A DNA stretch of 64,000 nucleotides from Kingdonia uniflora (Eukaryota > Streptophyta > Magnoliopsida > Ranunculales > Circaeasteraceae), in the NCBI GenBank assembly GCA_014058105.1, contig JACGCM010002201.1, positions 186,001-250,000 of the forward strand, written 5' to 3'. The notes under the pieces were generated by a model, which worked only from the letters and a program-made list of their open reading frames with translations, was not told the origin of the DNA and did not search any database. Positions 43,505-53,911 of this stretch are shown in pieces; the first letter of the stretch is position 1; each line of letters starts with the position of its first letter. A program made the translations under genes and the position numbers.

Positions 43505-44860
43505 TCATCTTCAGTCATCAGCCAATAAGTCCCACTATCTGTTTTGTTGCTGACAATATATGACCCTTCCCAATTTTCTGATAATTTTCCAGAATTTTTA
43601 GGCCGAGTACTATCTTGGATCCGTTGTAAGACAAGGTCTCCAATACCAAATTTCCATTCTCAAACTTTCTTGTTGTATGTTTTTTTCAAGGTATCATCCC
43701 AAATTCACGACGGCCTTGTCACTGGTTTTCTCTATCCAATTGAGGTTGCAAAGGAGACCGAGTTCATTTTCTTCGTCTAGAATTTTTCGCCGAGTACTGG
43801 GTAGATCGAGCTCTGAAGGTATGACTGCTTTAGTGCCAAAACCCATTATGAATGGAGTGCAGCCTATTGAGACTCGAGGTACGGTACGGCAGGCCCAGAG
43901 AACACTGAGTAATTCATTCACCCATTGCCCTTTCTTGTCGTTGAGACGCTTACATAATCCTGATTTGATACTTTTGTTTATGGCTTCGGCTTGTCCATTT
44001 CCTTGAGGAAAATATGGTGTGGATGTTGTGAGATGAATTTTGTATTTATTGTGGAAAGCAAGTACTTTAGCGTTGATTAACTGTTTGCCATTATCAGAGC
44101 GTATCATTTGCGGACAACCAAACCTGGTGATGATGTGCTCCCAAAGGAACCTGATAACTTCATTTTCATCTGTATGGCAGAGAGGAACTGCTTCAACCCA
44201 TTTTGTGAAGTAATTAGTAGCAACCAGGACGAACCTTCAGTTTCCCGATGCTGGATGGAAAGGTCCAATGATGCCGATTCCCCATCGTTTGAATGGCCAG
44301 AGAATATTGCCGATATGCAAGTCTAAGGCCGGGCTTTTGATGTCTTGGGCATGGATTTGGCATTTGTAATATTTTCGAACGAAGTCTTCCTAGTCCTATC
44401 TCATCTTGGGCCAATACAACCCTTGTGTAAAAGCGCATTAGGCTAACAATCTTTCTAAAACATGTGCGCCACAGATACCTTCGTGAAGTTCCTGGATTTT
44501 CATTTGAGCTTGTTTCTGAGAAATGCATTCGATAAGTGGTCCCCCTCCTGTGATTCGATATAAGATATGACCTTGGACAGTGAATCTAGGGCACTTGGCC
44601 TGAAGAGATCGAGCTTCTTCTTCGTTACTGGGGAGGATGTTGGAGTTGAGGTATGCATAAAATGGTCTTCTCCAGTCTTCAGGATCGTCGTCCTCGGCAA
44701 TGGTGATCTGGAGTGTGGATAGTATATCGAGGCTGGAAAGCTCGATGATTTTGATTTCTAAAGTTCTTTTTTCACTGTCTCCCAGTATGGCAGCGATATA
44801 AGCTAAAGTATCGGCATGTCGATTTTCCTTGCCGGGGTAAGTAAGAAATTGTTGCATATT
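43505..44860 (-). pseudogene. Integrase of element C
   Basis: The core at 43694-44107 opens MIRSDNGKQLINAKV (second catalytic Asp) and continues PYFPQGNGQAEAINKSIKSG (catalytic Glu) and WACRTVPRVSIGCTPFIMGF. The zinc-binding part is near 44438-44560 (QELHEGICGAHVLERLLA). The C-terminal domain at 43505-43690 ends near the tandem array. Frames are broken between blocks. Confidence 0.8.
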
Positions 44861-45190
44861 TCAATTTTTGCATCTTTTCATCGACCAGAGCTGCGAAATC
44901 AACCATTTTTCCTATTATTTTGAAAGTTTTATTATAATGATTAGCCACGAGCAAAGAGTCGACGTAGACTGCTAACACTTCTGCTCCGAGAGTACGTGCA
45001 TGATTAAGACCGTGTAAAATTCCATCATATTTGGTCTCATTGTTAGTAGCATAGTAGTTTAGTTTGATAGCTTTTTCGATTCGATGATTGGAAGGCGTGA
45101 CGAGGACAATACCAATCCCTGATCCTTGTGGTCCTACTGATCCGTCTATAAAAAGTCACCAACCAGAGCTTTTGAGCCATGCATCTGGTT
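44772..45190 (-). pseudogene. Second (archaeal-type) RNase H of element C
   Basis: FIDGSVGPQGSGIGIVLVTP, NNETKYDGILHGLNHARTLG and VLAVYVDSLLVANHYN lie between RNase H and integrase. A stop precedes the first Asp block. Confidence 0.75.
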
Positions 45191-45194
45191 CTGC

Positions 45195-46026
45195 TATTGA
45201 GTCATCTATGAAGATTTCTTCAAATTCTTCCCAATCGGGGTCTTCGATGGGAAAGTCTGCCAAAAAGTTGGCCACTGCTTGTCCCTTGACTAATAGTTGG
45301 GGTTCGAAGGAAATGTCGTATTCTCCAAGGAAAATAGACCATTGTTGGATTCTTTGATATTTTTCTTTTTTGGGGAGTACAAGTTTGAGGGGGTATTTTG
45401 TGATGACTTTGATGGGATGAGATTGAAAATAAGGACGAAATTTTTAAGAACTGTAGACCAGAGCGAGTATCTAATTTCCTATAGTCGTGTACCATTTTTT
45501 CGTAAGCATAAGAGTCTTGCTGATGAAATAGATTGGTTTTTCAACTCTGCCATCTTCTCGAATAAGGACGAAACTGATTGAATCTTTGGTCATGGATAAG
45601 TACATTATAAGAGATTTGTCATCAATTGGAGTACTCATTATAGGAGGACGCCCCAAGTATCGTTTATGATATTGGAAAGCCATCTTACAGTCAGGAGTCC
45701 AAATGACTTCATTTTGTTGTTTTGACGAAAGAGGATTGGGGCTACCATGAAGACTGAGGTAAAGGAGTTTGCATCGATCAGATGACTTTGAAATGAATCT
45801 ATGAAGAACAGTGATTTTGCCTACGAATTTTTGAACAACTTCTTTTGTTCGAGGAGATGGCATTACCATGAGTGCTTTGATTTGTGGGGGGTCAATTTCT
45901 ATCCCTCTTTTGCTGACCAGATGTCCCAGGAATTTACTAGATGCGACTCCGAATAGACAATTCTCTGGGTTAAGTATTATTTGGTACTTGCGAAGGATAT
46001 CAAAAATGGTTTGGAGGTTGCTAGAG
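45195..46026 (-). pseudogene. RT (C-terminal part) and RNase H of element C
   Basis: Begins right at the element B junction with LQTIFDILRKYQIILNPENC, GVASSKFLGHLVSKRGIEID and FVGKITVLHRFISKSSDRCK. RNase H follows: LSMTKDSISFVLIRE and EKPIYFISKTLM. The matching N-terminal half lies at 58549-59243. Confidence 0.82.
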
Positions 46027-46031
46027 TGATC
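46027..46031. other. Target-site duplication of element B (left)
   Basis: TGATC at 46027-46031 against TGACC at 58544-58548, four of five bases. Confidence 0.6.
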
Positions 46032-46633
46032 TGTAGGGACCAGATTTCGCAAAGCTCGAAATAGCTTGAAATCGATCCTTACACTAAGAACTACTATGAC
46101 AAGAATTAAATAAGAGATAACACTTGACATAGGAGATTTAGCGTGGAAAACCTGTAAATAGGTAAAAAAACCATGACCTCGAGTGGAGGATTTTTTTAAA
46201 GTAGTATTATTGCTTGAGAGAGAAAGAGAATCTGATTACAAGAGATAATCTAAGAAAAGATAGCTAAAGATCAGATAATTATATGTATCGAATTGTCTGT
46301 TGACCGTCTCATTTCCTTAGGAGCTCTGCACTTTTATAGACCCTGTTCTCAGCTTGACATCGTGCTTGAACACGTTCTCCTGAAAGTGGAAGTCATGGGC
46401 AGTTGAGTGTATAACTGCTAGATCGTGGGAGACAGGTGTATGTTGACTTGTTATGTTTACATCTATTGTGGATGATCCACGTTCTGCTTGAGTTCGTGGT
46501 CAATATGTAACTGTTGACGCGTATGTAACATGTTTTTTTATGCGTTAGTCTGGTACTGGATAAGATCGAGTCTTCCGGAGCTCGAGGTATAGATGAGATC
46601 GAGTGTCCATAGCTCAAGGGATAAGTCCCTGCA
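46032..46633 (-). repeat. Element B 3' LTR
   Basis: TGTAGGGACCAGATTTCGCA to GGGATAAGTCCCTGCA, matching 57946-58543. The minus-strand polypurine tract GTTACGAGGGGGCGAT lies at 46634-46649. Confidence 0.92.
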
Positions 46634-46845
46634 ATCGCCCCCTCGTAACTGAAGTCACATGTGGCTTTAGTTGAGAAAAACCCTAAACTTGGACCCTGTG
46701 TTGACGGAAGCAAGAGTTTGAAAACCGGAATGTATGTATTGATGAGTGTGTTGTCATTATTACGCGTGAGTGTTATGGGCAGACTTGTGGTTTTCCGGAG
46801 CGGATTACTGTCTTGGGAAACAACGTGCGTTAAATGTTGTATCTC

Positions 46846-46853
46846 TATAAATA
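46846..46853 (+). promoter_or_regulatory. TATA box of the element B antisense genes
   Basis: ATCTCTATAAATAGTGG, followed about 30 bp later by a CA/CT-rich leader-like stretch (ACCTGCAACAAATCTTCAC). It reads plus, antisense to the LTR transcript. Confidence 0.55.
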
Positions 46854-46958
46854 GTGGTCAGATCTGATCGCTGAATAACCTGCAACAAATCTTCACTTTG
46901 CAACATCTTGGTTAAGATAAGGAATTAAGTATATCATACTCAGTTTTCTTTTATCATT

Positions 46959-47156
46959 GAGGAACCCCGGATACGGTATTTTGGCTATCAGAGTAGGGAA
47001 ACTCCCTTTGCTATTTTGTTGAAGGAGTATTGTTTGAAATATTTCTGGGTATTATGTAGCGTTCAATTTAGCGGCTGGGGTGTATGCGATGCAAAATCCC
47101 TAGCCTCTAATGACGTTCTAATTTCTAAGGTAGGAGTCTTCTTCAAGATCTACTAA
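46959..47156 (+). pseudogene. Possible RYFG remnant of element B
   Basis: An open stretch without an ATG reading EEPRIRYFGYQSRETPFAIL, ending TAA 47154-47156. It has the IRYFG-x-Q core and the right place after the TATA box, but the downstream acidic part is not recognisable. Confidence 0.33.
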
Positions 47157-48285
47157 CTCCGGGTTGGTGGGGATAAGGACGAAGAGACGGCGGTAGTGGA
47201 GGTGACGTATGGAAGATGGATTGCATCCTTCGGCACAATCGTCTTTTCTTTTAATTCCTCCTGCAGGGAAATGAAGGGGAAATAGGTATTTGACCTGTTG
47301 CAGTCTTGCATTTTTTGAGTTGTGGCTAAGGTTTCTCTGGAAGATCAACATTATCTTGGCAACGAGAAAAGAACTAGAGACCTGTCCTCGTGCTTGAGAA
47401 AGTATCTGTAATATCGAGCTTCTAAAAGCTTGATTCTGTAATTGTAAAGCAACGCTTTAGGTTTTGTCGGAACAGCTTCTTGTATAGTAGGTCATTAACT
47501 ATAGATAAGTATGGCCTCGATCTCCGGTTGTGCAAAAGCTGATGAAGTAGACCTAGTAGGGCGTTTATCTCCCGTCATTGGAGTAGGGGACGAGGACTAT
47601 ATTGTAGCAGAATTGGCAGAATTGCCTCGTTTGAAGGGTTCTCGAGTTGAGTACCCTATGGGTTGTAGTCGATTTAAGGAGTTCTATAAGGCCAAAAGTA
47701 GTATAAATGGGATCTGGGGACACGCCTTCGGATATAGGGGTAATTTCTTTAGGACTTGCAGTGTCAGACAAGGAGGGAATTACCTGTATTTGCTGCCTCA
47801 TTTGGCTAAAGAAAAGAAGTACAGGCATTTGGAGGACGAAATGTCCTTGGAGTACGTTCAAGGCGTGGTAAAGGAGAGTCGAACTGATGGTTTTTGTTGT
47901 TATTTAGCCCAGTTCAACTCTGGGTTGACGCTGCCTTTGAGCAATTTGGCTAAGAGTGTTATGAATATGATTGGGGCTTGCCCGACACAGCTAAATTTCA
48001 ATTTCTGGGAAGTTATCCTTGTATGTGAAACCCTTAATGAGAGATGGGCTACATCTGGTAGTGAGAATAGGATTACTGCCAAGGATTTTCTGGAGTATTA
48101 CGCTGTGAAGTATGTCACAGCAACTGATGGTGCATATTTCTCTTCTAGTTCTTCAAGGCCATGCTTCTTCGACCTGTCTTCAGCAGGGCCAGTGTAAAAC
48201 GACAACCTTTTATGGGTGTCTGGTGAATGTCTTCAGCGGTCTGATGAGGATCCCTTGGAACTTAATAATATAACTATAACAAAGG

Positions 48286-48378
48286 GTAAGTATACCATTG
48301 AAAATCGAACTATCATTTGTATGTTAAACTATATTTCTATAGTTGATTTGTATCTTACGTTGCCTATCTTTTATACAG
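48286..48378 (+). other. Intron 1 of the element B antisense gene
   Basis: AAAGG|GTAAGTATACC to CTTTTATACAG|GAATTAGC, 93 bp. The exon before it ends with LWVSGECL...SDEDPLELN, homologous to VGGNCM...SDEPALILN in element A. Confidence 0.68.
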
Positions 48379-48933
48379 GAATTAGCTGCAAAGTTTCGAG
48401 GAAGGAATCATTCATAGATTCTGTTGCCAAGGAAGGCACTGAGCTCGAGGTCGTTCTCAAAAAGTTAAGGATAAATAGGTTCAAAAGGGTAGCTAGTAAG
48501 GACGACAAGGTCAGAAGATCTCAAGCGAAGAGGAGAATGGCTGGGAAAACTTCAGGCTCTATGGAAGAGAATATGTTAACTCCTGAACTTAATACTCCTT
48601 TGAAGCTTACGCGGCTTAACGAAATGCCAAATGGGCCAATAGACATGGCCACTGTGACCAACACTGTTGTACGGAATCTTGCGAAGAGGAAGGTCGTGAA
48701 AAGGGGGGCTGCTTCTCGTTCTGCTACGTCGGACAGTGTGAACGATAGCAGTAAGAGAAGGAAGGTAACTCCTCCCGCAAAGTCGTAGTTGGTATTTTGA
48801 GGAAAACGTTAAGATCGCCGAGGGGGCAGACTTGAGGCCGCGTTTTGAGGTTGAAACCGGTCTCATGGAGGAACAATGTCGAGCTAAAGCTCGAGAGAAG
48901 GGGGTTACTGTTGTTGAAGATGAGTTTAAGAAG

Positions 48934-48998
48934 GTTAGTAAATATTTAGTTTTTTCGTATTGTTTTGTCGTCTCGAGCTGACTTATTTCTTGTTGTAG
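48934..48998 (+). other. Intron 2 of the element B antisense gene
   Basis: AAGAAG|GTTAGTAAAT to TTTCTTGTTGTAG|TTTGCTC, 65 bp, in the same place as in A and G. Confidence 0.6.
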
Positions 48999-49419
48999 TT
49001 TGCTCATGCTCTGAGGAGGGTTCCGCTTGGTCTCCAGGATAGGTCTATTGAGCCGGAAAGGAGGATCTCCCAGCCTGAGGGAGAGAAAAACCAGTTTGAA
49101 AAGAGCTTGACTCGGGAGAGGAAAGCTTTTCAGTTGGAGCTGGAGAAAGAAAGGGAAAGTGCTGCCCTAAAGCTGAAGGAAGTTAGGGCTGAAAGTGTAG
49201 CTGAAGCGGAGCGATTGGTTTCTGTGTCTATTACTTCTCAGAACATCCTTGCAGGGAGGCTCTACCAGCTGAAGTATTCAAAGGCGGAGATTTTGGCATT
49301 TAGCGAAGGGAATTATGAGGAGAAGGAAATTATGGATGAAGAGGAGGTTGAAGAAATGGAAGATGGTCTGAATGTTGCTGAAAAGACCATTGCCGATAAT
49401 CAGGAAACTATTGATCAGG

Positions 49420-49530
49420 TAGGATAATCGTGTAATGTAACATCGGTTGTAAAACATAAACTCGAGCTTTGTAATATTATACTACTGTTTGATGCCAACA
49501 ACGTTTTTCTTATGAAAACCCCGTATTGTA
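49420..49530 (+). other. Intron 3 of the element B antisense gene
   Basis: GATCAG|GTAGGATAAT to CCCCGTATTGTAG|GGGATAG. A fourth intron follows exon 4 at 49612-49880 (GCAG|GTTAGATAA to TAACTGTTATGCAG|AATGAG). Confidence 0.55.
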
Positions 49531-51504
49531 GGGGATAGAAGGCTTGCGCCGCAGAGTTATGGACTTAGAGGGCCTGCTTGAAGTAGAGAAAAACTCCTCT
49601 GCTGATTTGCAGGTTAGATAATTCAGATAAGTTAATAACTAGATGAACATGAATTTAATAGAAGAAGGGATATGTACCTTGTAAGTTTGTTCTAGTTCAG
49701 GATGTTTGTGTATGTACACTCTGCCTTACGACCAAAGCTTGTTTCTTGGCCGGTAGGCCAAGGGGGTACTGGCTCTCTTGAGCTTGAAGGTGTATGCTCT
49801 GCAAGTTTTTCAATATGCTTCTGTCGATCTGTTTCCCAATTAGGTACTAATGTTTTGAGTCCCTGCTAACTGTTATGCAGAATGAGCTAGATATTGCTAG
49901 AGAAAGAGAAGAGCAGATTCTTATATATAATGCTGAGTATGCAGAAGAATATGAGGCTTTGATATCTCAGTATGAAGATCGATTGGATGATAATGTGAAG
50001 CTTTCTCTAAAGCTTGAAGAAGCTAAGATCCAAGTCGAGGATAAGACTACAACACTTTTGAGCAGGGATTTGGCTTTGAACCAACTTATCAGTGAACTTG
50101 CTGAGTTGAAGGAAAGAGCGGCGTCAGGTTCTCGGCACGATCCTGAGTCAGCCGAATACCGTATTTGAGCATTGAATGACAAGATATCTTATATGAAATG
50201 TAACATTCGTACTCTAAACGGGCTGTTGTTAAAGAGAGAGATCGAGCTGGATACTGCGCGAACTAACTTGGCTGTGTCTGAGGCCGATTTTGAAAAATTG
50301 GGCAATAGTATTGTGGGCAAAGATTTAGAATTGCGTAACTCTGCACAAATACGTGATAGTTTGATCGCCAGGCTAGATCATTTAAAAGCTTATTTACGTC
50401 GTTTAAAAGAGAAAGAGGCTAAGAGCAGGGCTGATTTAGCAGAGGCTCAAGCCAAGAACAAAAGTTTGGTGGACGATTTGGCCCACGTCCGTGGAAATGT
50501 GAGGAGGGCGGTACAACATGATAAAGAGATGAATGAACGAATTAATCAACTTTGTGCTCGAATTACCGATTTGGAGCAAGAATTACGTGCGTGGGAAATG
50601 AAGTATGAGAAGGATCTCAAATTGGAATTAGATAAAAGGGATGGTAAAATTTCTTCTGGCGAGGGGAGTCGAGAGATGAAGGAATTCCTTCATCAAAAAG
50701 ATGCGCTAGTGGAGAATATGCATATTGACCTCACAAATTCTCGGCAGAAGTCGATAGACCTTACGAGGCAGATGAGTGAACGTATTGATCAATTAATAGT
50801 GGAATTGGCTGAATCGAAAGCTCGTCGTTTGAGGGATAACAAGTGTGCTGCTGTTACTCACCAATCCATTAAGGTACTAGTAGTTCATGAGCAAGATAAA
50901 TGTGACGGTGAAGCTTTGCATCAACGGCAATTAAGCGCATTGGATGCATTTTTTGTCGAGGCAATAAAATTTATACAGGTTGAGAGGGATTTGATGCAAG
51001 GTTGCTTCTTTGGGAGGACTTGTGTATGTAAACTCGATATCTTAAACATAGATCCGATTGGGGTTATGGATCGTGATATTGGGACCACGACTGTATAAAA
51101 GATAGCTCGATGGAGAGAAATTATTACTAAATGATTTCCAGAATACATAGCATCCAGAACTGAAATTGGGGGAAGCTCGAGTGCAGTCTCACCTACTCCT
51201 ACTATGGGAGGAAGGTCGACTGCTCTCCCATCAAGAAAATCTTGCAGAATTAAAAAGAAGTAGACTTGAATACTGATAACGAGTACCTTGTGTAATTAGA
51301 TGTTGATGCTTCAGTGACTGATTGAATTGATCAGTGTTCGATATAGGCCCTTGAGAGGAGCATTGTAATTTGAAATGTTGATATTGGAAACTAACATTTT
51401 CTTCGCCTACAGTAGATGTTATTCTCTGGTTTGACCCATCGAATTAGAAGAAGTTCGTGGGTGTAGAAGTAAGTATTATCTGTGCTTCAACCCTTGGACA
51501 TTAG

Positions 51505-51975
51505 GGAGGCTTAGCGGTATCGATCAAGTTTTTTCCTCACTCGTGCTTTAGGCGTGTTATCTTCAGGCTAAGAGGTTCGTTATGGCCCCCGCCTTCGGAT
51601 GTATGAGTATCCTCAGGAGTTAGGCTAGCATTATCTATGCCATTACCAATATTGGATGTTGGAGCTTATCGGCAGTGAACAAGTTTTTCCTCACTCGTGC
51701 TTTAGGCTTGTTATCTTCAGGCTAAGGGGTTCATTATGGCCCCCACCTTCGGATGTATGAGTATCCTCAAGAGTTAGGCTAGTATTATCTATGCCATTAC
51801 CAATATTGGATGTTGGAGCTTATCGGCAGCGAGCAAGTTTTTTTCTCACTCGTGCTTTAGGCTTATTATCTTCAGGCTAAGAGGTTCGTTATGGCCCCCG
51901 CCTTCGGATGTATGAGTATCCTCAGGAGTTAGGCTAGTATTATCAATGTCATTACCAATATTGGATGTTGGTTTT
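51505..51975. repeat. 155-bp tandem array of element B, three copies
   Basis: TCGTGCTTTAGGC recurs at 51541, 51695 and 51850. Units contain CTTCAGGCTAAGAGGTTCGT, GCCCCCGCCTTCGGATGTAT and TTACCAATATTGGATGTTGG. The array is near the convergence point of the antisense gene and integrase. Confidence 0.9.
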
Positions 51976-52169
51976 ACCCTTAGGTATCGAGCTAGTATAA
52001 ACTGTGTTTTAAGCTTTGGGTAGAAATGGATGGAGATGAAGTGGAACTGTATAACAGGGATTCTTGTGATAAAAAAGAGATTTCATTGATTGAAAAGAGT
52101 TTGTACATACATTGGAGGTGAAAACTCGAGGTGGATTGGGCGTTGCTGAGCGACAGAGGAGCTGTTCGT

Positions 52170-53458
52170 CATCGATATAACTTTAATCTTCTTGTTTTCC
52201 ATGGATTTGGAATTTTGTCATCGGCTTCCGTCATGAGATAGTATGAACCCAGACCAGTTTGACCAATGACCATGAAAGGACCTTCCCAGTTTTCTGCAAG
52301 TTTCCCAGCATGTGGATCTTTTATGTTATCTGGGATTTCTCAAAGGACCCAGTCGTTGATAGTGAACTCCCGAGTGAGAACTCGTTTGTTGTATGAATTT
52401 TCCAGTGTTTGATGATATCGACCAAGATTTGCGATAGCCCGATCTCGTGTCTCATCGATCTAATTAAGGTTGCACGCCAATTTGAACTCATTTTCTTCGT
52501 CTGTGAGCTCATGGTTTCTTGCAGGATGGTGGTACTTTGTTGGGATCACTGCTTCAGTTCCAAAGGCAAGTAGAAAAGGAGAGCATTGTGTTAACTTCTG
52601 GGGCGTAGTTCGATAAGCCCATAAGACGTGAGGTAATTCACGTATCCAGTTGCCCTTTTTCTATGACGTAAGGCGTATTTTTAGACCATCTACGATGATT
52701 TTGTTTGTGACCTCCGCCTTCCCGTTTCCCTGGGGATAGTACAGGTTTGATGGAGAATGGATTATGCTGTGTTTGTTGAGAAATGTTACAATCTTGGCTC
52801 CAACGAACTGAGGACCGTTATCGATACGGATCAAATAGGGATAACCGAATCTTGTGATGATATGCTGTCAAATGAAAGAAATGACCTCTTCTTCTCGAGT
52901 TCTGCATAGAGGAACTGCTTCGACCCATTTAGTGAAGTAATCCGTGACAATAAGGAGAAATTTCCTGTTACCAGGAGCATTAGTGAATTTACCAACTAGA
53001 TCGAGTGCCCATCACTTGAATGGCTAGTACACCTTACTGGCATGGAGTTTGAGGTCAGGGACCTGAATTTGATTCCCATAACGCTGACATGCGTCATATT
53101 TCCGTGAGTATTCTTCAGCTTACTTCCACATCCCTGGCCAGAACACTCCTTGGGTAATAACTCTGTTAGCAAGAGCTCGTACTGCGGTATGGGATCCGCA
53201 GATACCTTCATATAGATCTCGAAGCATCTTGTCGGCAAGTTCCTTAGAGAGGCACTTGAGATATGGACCAGTGACTGAACATTTGCAGAGATTGCCATTT
53301 GGTTGGACTGTATAGCGCTTTGAATTCTCAATGATGTGTTTACGCTGTTGTAGATCATCTGGTAGTGGCCCGTTGCATGAGTTATCCAGACCGTGATAAG
53401 TAACGAATGGTTTTCTCCAATCATCTTCCGCCATCTCATCGCCCCCAGTGTTAATCAC
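52170..53458 (-). pseudogene. Integrase of element B
   Basis: The zinc-binding region at 53120-53300 is LYEGICGSHTAVRALANRVI followed by VFWPGMWK. The core at 52560-53060 has ALDLVGKF (first Asp), IRIDNGPQF-like (second Asp) and NGKAEVTNKI-like (Glu). The C-terminal domain is at 52170-52512. The frame shifts and stops several times. No chromodomain. Confidence 0.8.
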
Positions 53459-53518
53459 ATATATTGTAGTATGATTAATACTAGGGCTAGAAATAACTTC
53501 GATTTGAAGGTGTCTTGA

Positions 53519-53905
53519 TTATGTACCCAATACTCCTGCTAAGTAGGCCAAGGAGTCGGCATGGCAATTCTCTCCTCGAGGGAGGTATTCGAGCGTAACT
53601 TTGTGAAATTTGTTTAGCTTTTCTACAACCAGAGCAAGATAATCGACCATGATGCCGTTCATCTTGTAATGTTCTGAGTAGTGATGAACGATTAGAAGAA
53701 AGTCTGTGTAGACCGAGATTTCAGTGATTCCGAGTTCGAGAGCCATATCCAGACCATGAATGAGTGCCTCGTACTCTGTAATATTTTGTGAGGCTTCGAA
53801 GTCGAGGCGGATGGATTTCTTGATTTTGTCGTTGGAAGGTGTAATGAGAACGATCCCAATTCCTGACCCTGCGGGTCCTGCTAAGCCATCGGTGAGGAGC
53901 CTCAA
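53519..53905 (-). CDS. Second (archaeal-type) RNase H of element B, open
   Basis: A 128-codon uninterrupted frame: LAGPAGSGIGIVLITPSNDK, NITEYEALIHGLDMALELGI, EISVYTDFLLIVHHYSEHYK, YLPRGENCHADSLAYLAG. It contains the acidic residues of the RVT_3 RNase H fold in order. It is the clearest evidence that these elements are Tat lineage. It is part of a pol polyprotein broken elsewhere, so unlikely to be expressed on its own. Confidence 0.82.
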   Translation of the reverse strand: MRLLTDGLAGPAGSGIGIVLITPSNDKIKKSIRLDFEASQNITEYEALIHGLDMALELGITEISVYTDFLLIVHHYSEHYKMNGIMVDYLALVVEKLNKFHKVTLEYLPRGENCHADSLAYLAGVLGT

Positions 53906-53911
53906 CCCTTT

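Larger units (their letters stand above)
47511..51263 (+). pseudogene. Main antisense gene of element B, five exons, best preserved
   Basis: Exon 1 (47511-48285) starts MASISGCAKADEVDLVGRL. The gypsy-type transposon-like domain has RFKEFYKAKSSINGIWGHAF-type residues, FNSGLTLPLSNLAKSVMNMI, CPTQLNFNFWEVI and YYAVKY, then FFDLSS, with an in-frame TAA at 48195. Exon 2 (48379-48933) is basic (KRKVVKRGA) with a one-base shift near 48775. Exon 3 (48999-49419) has a coiled coil with ITSQNILAGRLYQLKYSKAE. Exon 4 (49531-49611) is 27 codons. Exon 5 (49881-51098) is about 400 codons of coiled coil with one TGA at 50166 (CGA to TGA likely). A Ser/Thr-rich, basic tail ends SRKSCRIKKK at 51263 in a shifted frame. 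The full protein would be roughly 1000 aa. The basic tail suggests a nuclear protein. Confidence 0.72.

Noticed and set aside
46846..46853. TATA box as part of the element B LTR promoter
   Set aside because: It is outside the LTR (ends 46633) and points the opposite way to the element transcript, so it was assigned to the antisense genes.
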